12,409 bases of DNA. Source: Chloroflexota bacterium (GTDB lineage: Bacteria > Chloroflexota > Limnocylindria > Limnocylindrales > CSP1-4). The DNA is taken from contig JADGQG010000037.1 of assembly GCA_017882025.1 (NCBI GenBank), positions 1 to 12,409 of the forward strand, read 5' to 3'. This document shows, piece by piece, positions 1 to 6,960 of this stretch (position 1 is the stretch's first letter; each line of letters begins with the position of its first letter). The translations under genes were made by a program, and so were the position numbers. Below the pieces are notes generated by a model, which ran no database searches, was not told the DNA's origin, and saw nothing but the letters and a program-made list of their open reading frames with translations.

Positions 1-741
1 GGCGCGGCCCAGCTCGTCCGCGAGGCGCTCGTACGGCGCGGCGCCGATCTCGATCCACGCCGCGTCGCCGCAGGCGGCCCGAAGCTCGGCCACGTAGGCC
101 TCGCCCTCCGGGCTGCCCGCGGCGAGCCAGAGGAACAACCGGAGGTCGGGGAGCTCCGCGCGCAGACTGCGGGCCGCCTCCACGAGCAGCTCGATGCCGC
201 GCCCGGGCGCCGCGCCGGAGACGAAGCCGATCGCCGGCCGCTCGGGGAAGGGGCGCGGCGTCACGCGCTGCGTGTCGGTCCCGTTCGGCGCGACCAGCCG
301 ACGGGCCGGATCGATGCGGGCGAGGTCGGCGAATGATGCGGACGGGACGACGAGCACCCGGAAGGCCTCGAGGTTGCGGGCGACACGGTCGGCCAGGGCC
401 GCGGCGGCCTGCGGGGCGTGCGGATGGCCAAGCGCCTCGGCCTGGATGACCGGGTGATCGTGGACGTCAAGCGCTGCGCCGGTCGCGTGCCGCCGGAGGA
501 GCCCCACCCCGCCCGGGGTCAGGAACTCCGACGAGGCGACGAGGGGTCGCGGCCGCCATGGCGGGCGCAGCGGATACGGGAAGCCCACCGTCCGCCGCAG
601 GCCTCCGGCGAGCGCATTCCGGGTCCAGCCCTGGACGCTCGTCGCAGCGGTCCGCTCGGCCAGGACGGCGAACACGTGGCGGCGGCGCAGGTCGCCGCCC
701 CAGCGGGATCGCTCCGTCTCGCACAGGACGATCCACGGCAT
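1..741 (-). CDS. Glycosyltransferase, GT4-like (3' end cut by window edge)
   Basis: This is a cytoplasmic glycosyltransferase that probably adds a sugar to the surface glycan made by the neighbouring genes; donor and acceptor cannot be read. The first 247 residues are visible. They contain an acceptor-domain start (MPWIVLCETERSRWGGD, residues 1-17), the hinge motif APNGTD (151-156) that commonly precedes the donor domain in GT-B enzymes, and the donor Rossmann start (IGFVSGAAPGRGIELLVEAA, 171-190). The C-terminal EX7E region lies beyond the left edge, so the gene is partial only because of the window. The ATG at 741 has no Shine-Dalgarno sequence. An in-frame GTG at 757-759 lies six bases after a TATACT box and could be a leaderless start, adding six residues. 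The gene diverges from the ABC permease. The glycosyltransferase assignment is firm; the exact family is inferred. Confidence 0.85.
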   Translation of the reverse strand, partial: MPWIVLCETERSRWGGDLRRRHVFAVLAERTAATSVQGWTRNALAGGLRRTVGFPYPLRPPWRPRPLVASSEFLTPGGVGLLRRHATGAALDVHDHPVIQAEALGHPHAPQAAAALADRVARNLEAFRVLVVPSASFADLARIDPARRLVAPNGTDTQRVTPRPFPERPAIGFVSGAAPGRGIELLVEAARSLRAELPDLRLFLWLAAGSPEGEAYVAELRAACGDAAWIEIGAAPYERLADELGRA

Positions 742-765
742 AGCGGAGACGGGTGCCACGGCGTG

Positions 766-771
766 AGTATA
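766..771 (-). promoter_or_regulatory. Candidate -10 box TATACT for the left glycosyltransferase
   Basis: On the minus strand this reads TATACT, one mismatch from TATAAT. It ends six bases before the in-frame GTG at 757-759, so a start site at the usual distance would fall on or next to that codon, suggesting a leaderless transcript. No good -35 hexamer is seen. The candidate is supported by its position in a divergent gap and by an identical TATACT upstream of the acetyltransferase gene. Confidence 0.4.
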
Positions 772-787
772 CGGACGGCCGGCCCGT

Positions 788-793
788 GATAAC
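788..793 (+). promoter_or_regulatory. Candidate -10 box GATAAC for the ABC-export genes
   Basis: An A/T-containing GATAAC lies in a very GC-rich 63-base divergent gap, 11 bases before the permease ATG at 805. This would give a leader of only a few bases; no Shine-Dalgarno sequence is present before that ATG. The hexamer overlaps the place where a -35 for the leftward promoter would sit, so the two directions may compete. Evidence is positional only. Confidence 0.3.
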
Positions 794-804
794 GTTTCGG
801 CCGC

Positions 805-1668
805 ATGGCCTCCCAGACCGACGCGGTCCGGGCGACGTACCGAATGGCGCGCCCCGGCCCGCTTGCAACCCTGAAAGGAACCGTCCGCGACGTGCTGTCG
901 CGCCGACGGCTGATCCAGTACCTGGTCCGGGCCGACCTCAAGAAGCACGGCGCCGACACGCTCCTCGGGAATGTCTGGTGGATCCTGGACCCGCTGCTGA
1001 CGATGCTGGTCTACGTCATCCTCATCGCCATCATCCTGCGATCCAACCGCGAGGCGTACCCGCTCTTCATCTTCTGCGCGATCCTGCCCTGGAAGTGGTT
1101 CTCCAGCACGATCGGCGCGGCGGTCACCGGCATCACGACGCGCGAGCTGATCATCAAGCAGGTCAACTTCCCGAAGATCGTCCTTCCGATCGCGATCACC
1201 GTCGGCGGCGTCGTGAGCTTCGTCTTCGGGCTGGTGCCGCTCCTGGCGATGCTCGTCTTCATCTACCCGAGCCACCTGTCGGTCTGGCTTCTCGCCTTGC
1301 CGATCGTCGCCGCCGTCCAGTTCGTCCTCACCCTGGCGCTCGCGATCCTCGCCTCGGCCCTGACCGTCTTCTACCGCGACATCGGGAACCTGGCCGGCCA
1401 CCTCCTGCGGCTGTGGTTCTACCTCTCGCCCGCGCTCTACGGAACGGACCAGCTCGACAAGATCGCCAAGGAGAGTCCGTCCCTCTTCTCCATCTACGAG
1501 CTGAATCCATTCGCGGCGGTCTTCGAGTCCTATCGGAACCTCATCTACTACGGCCAGGCGCCCACCTGGAACCTGCTCGGGCTCGTGCTCCTCGAATCGC
1601 TCGTCCTGCTGGTCGTCGCCGTGCTCGTGTTCCGGCGCCTCGAGCCGAGTTTCGCCAAGATCCTGTGA
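805..1668 (+). CDS. wzm: ABC-2 type polysaccharide export permease (Wzm/TagG family)
   Basis: This is the membrane subunit of an ABC exporter that moves a lipid-linked polysaccharide across the cytoplasmic membrane. It has 287 residues, normal for the family. A cytoplasmic N-terminus of about 50 residues leads into a helix with the family pattern LGNVWWILDPLL (54-65). Further hydrophobic segments lie near 57-79, 86-110, 128-155, 160-189 and 256-276. The conserved TVFYRDIGNL (187-196) and the late LNP...YRN segment (233-245) fit O-antigen and teichoic-acid exporters. The stop and the ATPase start share one base (TGATG), so the two are translationally coupled. Adjacent glycosyltransferases and nucleotide-sugar genes support a glycan substrate; its identity is not shown by this protein. 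Confidence 0.93.
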   Translation: MASQTDAVRATYRMARPGPLATLKGTVRDVLSRRRLIQYLVRADLKKHGADTLLGNVWWILDPLLTMLVYVILIAIILRSNREAYPLFIFCAILPWKWFSSTIGAAVTGITTRELIIKQVNFPKIVLPIAITVGGVVSFVFGLVPLLAMLVFIYPSHLSVWLLALPIVAAVQFVLTLALAILASALTVFYRDIGNLAGHLLRLWFYLSPALYGTDQLDKIAKESPSLFSIYELNPFAAVFESYRNLIYYGQAPTWNLLGLVLLESLVLLVVAVLVFRRLEPSFAKIL

Positions 1669-2462
1669 TGTTGCCCGCCATCGACGTCCGGACCCTGGGG
1701 ATCCGCTACAACCTCCGCCTGACACGCCGGAACACGGTCAACGTCACGTTCCGGAACCTGGCTCGCCGGCGCCGCGGGCCCACCCATTTCTGGGCGCTCC
1801 GGGACGTCACGTTCCACGTGGACCACGGGGAGTCGCTGGCGGTCATCGGGCCGAACGGGGCCGGCAAGAGCACCCTCCTCCAGGTCCTCGCCGGCATCCT
1901 GGAGCCCTCGGAGGGGGTGATCGCCGTCAACGGCCGGATCTCGAGCCTGCTCACCCTGGGAGCGGGCTTCGACACGGACCTGAGCGGCCGCGACAACATC
2001 CTCCTGGCCGGCGCATTCATGGGCATGGACCACGGCGAGATGCAGGGCCGGATGGGCGAGATCATCGAGTTCGCGGACCTGGGCCAGTTCATCGACGCCC
2101 CGATCAAGACCTACAGCGCCGGGATGAACGCGCGCCTCGGCTTCAGCATCGCGACCGCAGTCCAGCCCGACGTCCTCCTTCTCGACGAGGTGATCGGGAC
2201 CGGCGACGCGACGTTCAAGTCCAAGAGCAGGCAGCGTGTTGTCGAGCTGATGGGAGCGGCCAAGGCGATCGTCCTGGTCACCCACGACATGAGCTGGGTC
2301 CTGGATTTCTGCAACCGGGCCATCCTGCTGGAGCGCGGCAACGCGGTCGCGGCCGGCGATCCGACCACCGTCGTCGCGCTCCACGAAGAGCGCTCGGCGA
2401 TGCGGCGGACGGGCGGCATCCCGGATCTACTCCCGCCGCTGGACGGGTCCGGCTTCCGGTGA
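1668..2462 (+). CDS. wzt: ABC transporter ATP-binding protein, polysaccharide export (Wzt/TagH family)
   Basis: This is the ATPase partner of the upstream permease, 264 residues. It shows Walker A GPNGAGKST (61-69), the TagH/Wzt-style signature YSAGMNARLGFS (149-160), Walker B VLLLDEVIGTGD (169-180) with catalytic Glu174, and the H-loop His206 in VTHDMSW. The start at 1668 is set by the one-base overlap with the permease stop. A basic stretch of about 45 residues precedes the usual WALRDVTF start of the nucleotide-binding fold, as in TagH-like proteins. After the fold only about 25 residues remain. There is therefore no C-terminal carbohydrate-binding domain of the kind used by Wzt proteins that recognise a capped chain. 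This resembles teichoic-acid type or cap-independent export, which is an inference from length. Confidence 0.93.
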   Translation: MLPAIDVRTLGIRYNLRLTRRNTVNVTFRNLARRRRGPTHFWALRDVTFHVDHGESLAVIGPNGAGKSTLLQVLAGILEPSEGVIAVNGRISSLLTLGAGFDTDLSGRDNILLAGAFMGMDHGEMQGRMGEIIEFADLGQFIDAPIKTYSAGMNARLGFSIATAVQPDVLLLDEVIGTGDATFKSKSRQRVVELMGAAKAIVLVTHDMSWVLDFCNRAILLERGNAVAAGDPTTVVALHEERSAMRRTGGIPDLLPPLDGSGFR

Positions 2463-2540
2463 CGGCCGTCGGTCGGCCCGCCGCCGGGCGCAGTTGAACC
2501 CTCGCGTGGTGCTCGACGCCCGCACGACGCGGCCGGCCCG

Positions 2541-4439
2541 ATGACGGAGCCGCTTGACGTCCTCGTGGTCGGTTGGTACCCGTCCGCCGAGGACCCGATC
2601 GCCGGCCGCTTCGTCGCCGACCAGGCCGCCGCCCTCGCCGCCACGGGACGCGTCCGCCCGTGGGCGGCCAGCTTCGAGCCATTCTGGCTCCACGGCGACC
2701 TGTCGCTTCGGACACGCGCCGCTGACGCCTGGCCGGCCGCAGTCCGGATGGCGGCCGCCGAGGGTCGAGCCATCTTCCCGGAGGGCGCATTCGGCCCCTC
2801 CGGCGTGCCGGTCGTCCACCTGGGAGCGGCCGCGGGGCGGTCGGCTGGCGCAGGCCGGGACAACGAGGCGATCCACCGCGAGCGGGCGCTCCAGGCGCTG
2901 GTCGACGGTGCGGGACGCCATGTCGACCTGATCCATGCGCACGTCGGCTACCCTGAGGGCGCGGCGGCGGCGCGGGTCGCCGCGCGGATCGGGGTCCCGC
3001 TCGTCCTCACGGAGCACGCCACATTCCTGGCGCGGATCTTCGCCAACCCGGCCCACCGGGCCCGCTACGCCGAAGCGGTCCGGTCCGCCGCCCGCGTCGT
3101 CGCCGTCGGCTCCGCGCTCGCCGCCCAGATCCGCGCCGAGATGCCGCACGCCGCGCCGAAGCTGGTCGTCATCCCCAACACGGTGGACGTGGCGGCCTTC
3201 CCGCTCCAGGGGCCCGACGACCGCGATCCCGACGAGCTCCTGTGGGTGGGCTATCGTCGCGAGGTCAAAGGGACGGGGACGCTGCTGCGGGCGTTCGCCC
3301 GCGTCCGTGCTGCCCGGCCCGGGACCGTGCTGCGGCTCGTCGGGCGGTCCACGACCGAAGACGAGGAGGCGGGCTGGCGCCAGCTGGCCGCCGAGCTCGG
3401 GATCACCGCCGCGGTTCACTTCGATCCGCCGGCCGACCGCGCGGGCGTTGCCGCGGCGATGGCCCGCGCTGGCCTCTTCGTCCACCCGGGCACGCGCGAG
3501 ACCTTCGGGATCGTCGCGGCGGAGGCGCTCGCGAGCGGGATGCCCGTGGTCGCGACGGACTCGGGAGGCGTGACCGAGGTGCTCGGGCCGGACCCGGGGG
3601 CGCTCGGCGCGTTGGTTCCGCACAGCGACCCGGCGGCGCTCGCCGACGCCATCCTCGCGACCCTGGCCCGCCGGCGGTCCTTCGACCCGGCGCGGCTCCG
3701 CGCGCACGTCGAGTCGCGCTATGGCGCCCCGGCGGTGGCAGGCCGGATCGCCGACCTGTACGAAGAAGTGCTCCACGAGGCGCTCGCTGCGAGCTCGCGC
3801 GGTCGCGCCGGGGGCGCGCCGGGAACGCCGGACGCGGCGGCATCGCCGCTCGGCCGGGCGCCGCGGGTGCCGTCACCGGCCGTGCTCGTCGCCTTCGACC
3901 GACCCGCCCTCGACCGGGTGCTCCCGGCCTGCCCTGCCTGGCTGCTGCGCGACCTGATCGTTGTCACGCGGGGCGGCGAGGTGGCGGGTGTTCGCGAGAC
4001 CGTGGCGCTGGATCCGCGGCTCGAACCCGAGGTCGCCGCACTCCTCGCCTGGAGCGGTCGAGGCGGCGGCGGGCTGCGCAGCCTGGTCCGCTCGCCGCTG
4101 GCCTGGCTGTGGCGCCGGCGCGGGCGCCGGCGTCTCGATCTCGCGGTGCGGCCGGCGCTCGAGTCGGCGGTGGCGGCTGGAATCGCGCGGGTGAATGCGG
4201 CGACAGGACGGCCCGACGAGCCGGCCCTGCTGGCCTGCCTCGGCGGGATCGACATCGTCGCAGCGCTTCCCGCGGTCGGCGCAGGACGCGCGAGGCTCGC
4301 CCCGGGTGCGCTGCGCTGGCTGGGCGATGCGCGATGGTCCCTGGCGGACGCAAGCGCCGTCGCGACGGGCGACACCCGCGATGCGTTGGAGCCCGCCGCG
4401 GGCGTGGAGCCTCAGGGTCCGACCGAGAGCCCCGCGTAG
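2541..4439 (+). CDS. GT4 glycosyltransferase with an unassigned C-terminal region
   Basis: The first roughly 410 residues form a GT-B glycosyltransferase of family GT4. They show an N-terminal Rossmann start (LDVLVVGWYPS, 5-15), DLIHAHVGYPEG (129-140), LTEHATF (156-162), the hinge IPNTVD (211-216), a donor-phosphate Lys in EVKG (241-244), and the EX7E motif from Glu320 to Glu328 followed by GMPVVATDSGG. After an Ala/Gly/Pro-rich linker (about 415-445) comes a region of about 190 residues with no motif I recognise. It has a hydrophobic strand-like start (PAVLVAFDRPALDRVL), an Arg-rich segment (522-531) and a late LLACLGGIDIVAALP (563-577). Its codons keep strong G/C third positions, so it is translated sequence. 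It follows the ATPase by 78 bases with no clear ribosome-binding site. The last 28 bases overlap the convergent gene. Sugar specificity is unknown. Confidence 0.9.
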   Translation: MTEPLDVLVVGWYPSAEDPIAGRFVADQAAALAATGRVRPWAASFEPFWLHGDLSLRTRAADAWPAAVRMAAAEGRAIFPEGAFGPSGVPVVHLGAAAGRSAGAGRDNEAIHRERALQALVDGAGRHVDLIHAHVGYPEGAAAARVAARIGVPLVLTEHATFLARIFANPAHRARYAEAVRSAARVVAVGSALAAQIRAEMPHAAPKLVVIPNTVDVAAFPLQGPDDRDPDELLWVGYRREVKGTGTLLRAFARVRAARPGTVLRLVGRSTTEDEEAGWRQLAAELGITAAVHFDPPADRAGVAAAMARAGLFVHPGTRETFGIVAAEALASGMPVVATDSGGVTEVLGPDPGALGALVPHSDPAALADAILATLARRRSFDPARLRAHVESRYGAPAVAGRIADLYEEVLHEALAASSRGRAGGAPGTPDAAASPLGRAPRVPSPAVLVAFDRPALDRVLPACPAWLLRDLIVVTRGGEVAGVRETVALDPRLEPEVAALLAWSGRGGGGLRSLVRSPLAWLWRRRGRRRLDLAVRPALESAVAAGIARVNAATGRPDEPALLACLGGIDIVAALPAVGAGRARLAPGALRWLGDARWSLADASAVATGDTRDALEPAAGVEPQGPTESPA

Positions 4440-5794
4440 AGGGCAAGAAGGCCGGCCGACTCGGTCTCCCAGTTCCAGCGCTCGTGGGCGGCGCGGAGGC
4501 AACGTGCCCGGAGCGCCAGGCGCTCCTCGGGCGGCTGGTCCAGGACCCACCGGATCGCGGTCGCAATCGAGGCGGGGTCGGCTGGATCGCAGACCGCCCC
4601 CAGGGGTGCATCGGCGTCGTCCAGGACGATCCGTCGCCGCTCTGGAAGGTCACTCGTCACGACGGGGACGCCGGCGGCCAGGCTCTCGAAGAGCTTGTTG
4701 GGGGTGCTCAGGACGCTGTTGCGGTCGACGGGCAGGATCGCCATCACGTCGACGTCCGCGCCGGCGACCCAGGGCACGACTTCCGCCGGCTCGACCGCCG
4801 GCACGTAGTGGGCACGGCCTTTGAGCCTTCCGTCCGCCAGGATCGGGTCGATCACGTGGCCCCGGTACCCCAGGAACACGAGGTGCGCGCGCTCGAGACC
4901 CGGCTGCAGCATCGCCGCCGCCGTCTCCTCGAGGCCCCGGCCTGCCTGGAAGCCTCCGTGGCAGAGGACGACGGGCTCATTGGCAGGGATGTTCGCCGCG
5001 ACGCGAATCCGGTCCTCGGGGACCGGCGGCGGCGTCCAGCGGGCGGGACAGTTGTGGACCACGACGACACGCCGGACGCCGAGACGCCGGCGCAACTCGG
5101 CGGCGATCGATTCGTTGATCGTGACCACCGCGACGGCGCGTCGTGCGAGGCGGCGCTCCCAGCGGACCATCGCCCAGCGCAGCCAGCGTGGTTGCGCGAG
5201 CGTGGCGCCCCACGTTCCGAAGATCTCGTGGCTGTCGTAGACGAGGCGGGCGCCGTCGCGGCGGGCGCCGCGCGCCGCAGTCGGGAGCGCCTCCATGTCG
5301 TGGGCGTGGTGAACCTCGCCGACCGGCGCGTGGGCGAGGGCCCGTCGCCCCCAGCCCAGGGTTTCTCCGCGCCATGCGGTGATGTAGTCCAGGCCGCCGA
5401 TGCTCACCGGGCGACGCAGGGCCCGGTTCACGACGGCAACCCAGGCGGCCCGCAGCAGAACCCAGGGAAGGCTCACGACGATCCCCAGGACGAGGGTCGT
5501 GGCTCGCCCGAGCCGGGGCGGCCGGGAGCGAAGCGCGTCGCGGATCTGACCGGCGGCATCCCGCACGCTCCGCCAGGGCATGCGGACGAAGCGCCGCAGG
5601 GCTCGGTCCCGCGGGATCCCGACCCGCACGATCTCGAATCCGTCGCGCTCCTCGCGGTTGCCGTCCGGCTCATCCGGCGAGCGTGCGGTCCCCATGATGG
5701 TGACCCGGTGACCGGCGGCCGCGAGAGTGCCGGCTTCACGCAGGACGCGCGAGTCCCGGGTGACGTCGTTGAGGACGTACATGACGACCCTCAC
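4412..5794 (-). CDS. Glycosyltransferase, GT-B fold (GT4-like)
   Basis: This 460-residue glycosyltransferase ends the minus-strand sugar operon and probably transfers the diacetamido-uronic acid made by the genes before it; that substrate is inferred from context. The N-terminal domain starts MRVVMYVLNDVTRDSRVLRE (1-20), matching many GT4 proteins with an RDSRVLREA motif. It contains HHAHDMEALP (162-171) and YDSHEIFG (186-193). The donor domain has VVLCHGGFQAGRGLEE (275-290) and a nucleotide-sugar segment STPNKLFESLAAGVPVV (363-379). A hydrophobic stretch near 98-123 inside the N-terminal domain could attach the enzyme to the membrane. The GTG start at 5794 overlaps the epimerase stop by four bases (GTGA), so the genes are coupled. 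The 3' end overlaps the convergent GT4 gene by 28 bases. Confidence 0.9.
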   Translation of the reverse strand: MRVVMYVLNDVTRDSRVLREAGTLAAAGHRVTIMGTARSPDEPDGNREERDGFEIVRVGIPRDRALRRFVRMPWRSVRDAAGQIRDALRSRPPRLGRATTLVLGIVVSLPWVLLRAAWVAVVNRALRRPVSIGGLDYITAWRGETLGWGRRALAHAPVGEVHHAHDMEALPTAARGARRDGARLVYDSHEIFGTWGATLAQPRWLRWAMVRWERRLARRAVAVVTINESIAAELRRRLGVRRVVVVHNCPARWTPPPVPEDRIRVAANIPANEPVVLCHGGFQAGRGLEETAAAMLQPGLERAHLVFLGYRGHVIDPILADGRLKGRAHYVPAVEPAEVVPWVAGADVDVMAILPVDRNSVLSTPNKLFESLAAGVPVVTSDLPERRRIVLDDADAPLGAVCDPADPASIATAIRWVLDQPPEERLALRARCLRAAHERWNWETESAGLLALYAGLSVGP

Positions 5795-6930
5795 CGGGCG
5801 CCGCCTCCTGCGGGCGCCGGCTCCGCATCGGCGAGCGCGGCGACGATTGCCTCGGCAGCCCCCGCGGGTTCCAGGCGGAGGGACGCTGCCCGGGCCCGCG
5901 CCTCATCCTCGGCGGTCGCGGGCGGCGCGACCCGCGCCAACTCCGCCGCGGCCCGCGCCCGGTCGCGCCCGACGAGGACCATCCGGTCGCCGGATCCGGC
6001 GACCGCCTCAACCCACTCGGTGCTGTCGCGCAGCACGAGGCACGGCGTGCCCAGCCAGGCGGACTCGCGCTGGACTCCGCCCGAATCGGTCAGCACCGCC
6101 GCGGCGTGGAGCTGCAGCGCGAGCGTCGTGCGGTAGCCCTGCGGCTTCACCGCGCGGACGCTCGCCGGGAGGCGGATCCCGGCGCCGTCCAGCGCGGCCG
6201 CGGTGCCCGGGTGGAGGGCCAGCACGACCGGGCGGTCGGGCCGGGACGCGGCACCCAGGATGTCGGTCCAGGCGGCCATCGCCGCGGGATCGCGGTTCTC
6301 AACGCGGTGGACGGTGGCGAAGATGAACCCACCGGGACGAAGCGCCAGGCCCAGGCGCTCCCCGATCGGCCGCAGCACGGCCGGATCGCGAACCTCGGCG
6401 ACGACCCGCGCGGCGAGGTCCTGCATCAGGTCGCCGACCTGGAGGACCCCGCGGGCGATCCCCTCCGCGGCGAGGTTCGCGACCGCGGCCGGTGTGGGCG
6501 CGAAGCACCATGTCGCCAGGTGATCTGCCACGACCCGGTTGAGTTCCTCGGGCATCCGCCGGTCGAAGCTCCGGAGTCCGGCCTCCACGTGAGCGACGGG
6601 GATCCCAAGCTTCGCTGCGGCCAGGGCGCCGGCGAGGGTGGAGTTCGTGTCGCCGTAGACGAGCACGGCGTCCGGGTGCTCCGCCACGAGGATCGGCTCG
6701 AGGGCCAGGAGCATCCGCCCCGTCTGCTCGGCGTGCCCGCCCCCGCCAATCCCGGGGCTGTGATCCGGGCGCGGCAGGCCGAGCTCCGCGAAGAAGACGC
6801 CGGCCATCTGCTCGTCCCAGTGCTGGCCCGTGTCGACGAGGACCTCGTCGTGGCGGGCCCGGAGGGCCGCTGACAGGGCCGCGGCCTTGATCAGCTGCGG
6901 GCGGGTCCCGACGACGCTGACGATCCGCAC
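5791..6930 (-). CDS. wbpI: Non-hydrolysing UDP-N-acetylglucosamine 2-epimerase family (WecB/WbpI)
   Basis: The enzyme inverts C2 of a UDP-GlcNAc-type sugar. From its neighbours the substrate is probably UDP-2,3-diacetamido-glucuronic acid, giving the manno form, the last step of the pathway. The 379 residues are the family's usual length. Motifs in order are GTRPQLIK (8-15), DTGQHWD (33-39), YGDTNST (92-98), HVEAGLRS (114-121), EELNRVVAD (128-136), HRVEN (208-212), DSGGVQRE (282-289) and LRDSTEWVE (300-308). GTRPQ and TEWVE replace the GTRPE and TERPE of enteric WecB; I recall these variants from a separate clade that includes WbpI-like enzymes. The GTG start at 6930 lies 30 bases after the dehydrogenase gene, with GGGAG about ten bases upstream. 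A plain UDP-GlcNAc 2-epimerase (wecB/mnaA) remains possible. Confidence 0.93.
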   Translation of the reverse strand: MRIVSVVGTRPQLIKAAALSAALRARHDEVLVDTGQHWDEQMAGVFFAELGLPRPDHSPGIGGGGHAEQTGRMLLALEPILVAEHPDAVLVYGDTNSTLAGALAAAKLGIPVAHVEAGLRSFDRRMPEELNRVVADHLATWCFAPTPAAVANLAAEGIARGVLQVGDLMQDLAARVVAEVRDPAVLRPIGERLGLALRPGGFIFATVHRVENRDPAAMAAWTDILGAASRPDRPVVLALHPGTAAALDGAGIRLPASVRAVKPQGYRTTLALQLHAAAVLTDSGGVQRESAWLGTPCLVLRDSTEWVEAVAGSGDRMVLVGRDRARAAAELARVAPPATAEDEARARAASLRLEPAGAAEAIVAALADAEPAPAGGGAR

Positions 6931-6960
6931 GGGTCCGGGTCTCCCGTCGAGCGGCGGCCG

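Noticed and set aside
753..1667. Upstream in-frame extension of the ATPase across the permease gene
   Set aside because: The extension is a shifted-frame shadow of the permease, whose membrane segments are clear. The ATG at 1668 overlaps the permease stop and gives a normal-length ATPase.
4385..4445. Possible intrinsic terminator at the convergent gene ends (GCGGG ... CCCCGC)
   Set aside because: The pairing is short and interrupted, no T-tract follows on either strand, and the segment is coding on both strands.
3242..6136. A plus-strand open frame of 964 codons
   Set aside because: It is Arg/Gly/Ala-rich low-complexity translation running across the GT4 gene and antisense to two genes with clear catalytic motifs. 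Long empty frames are expected at this GC content.
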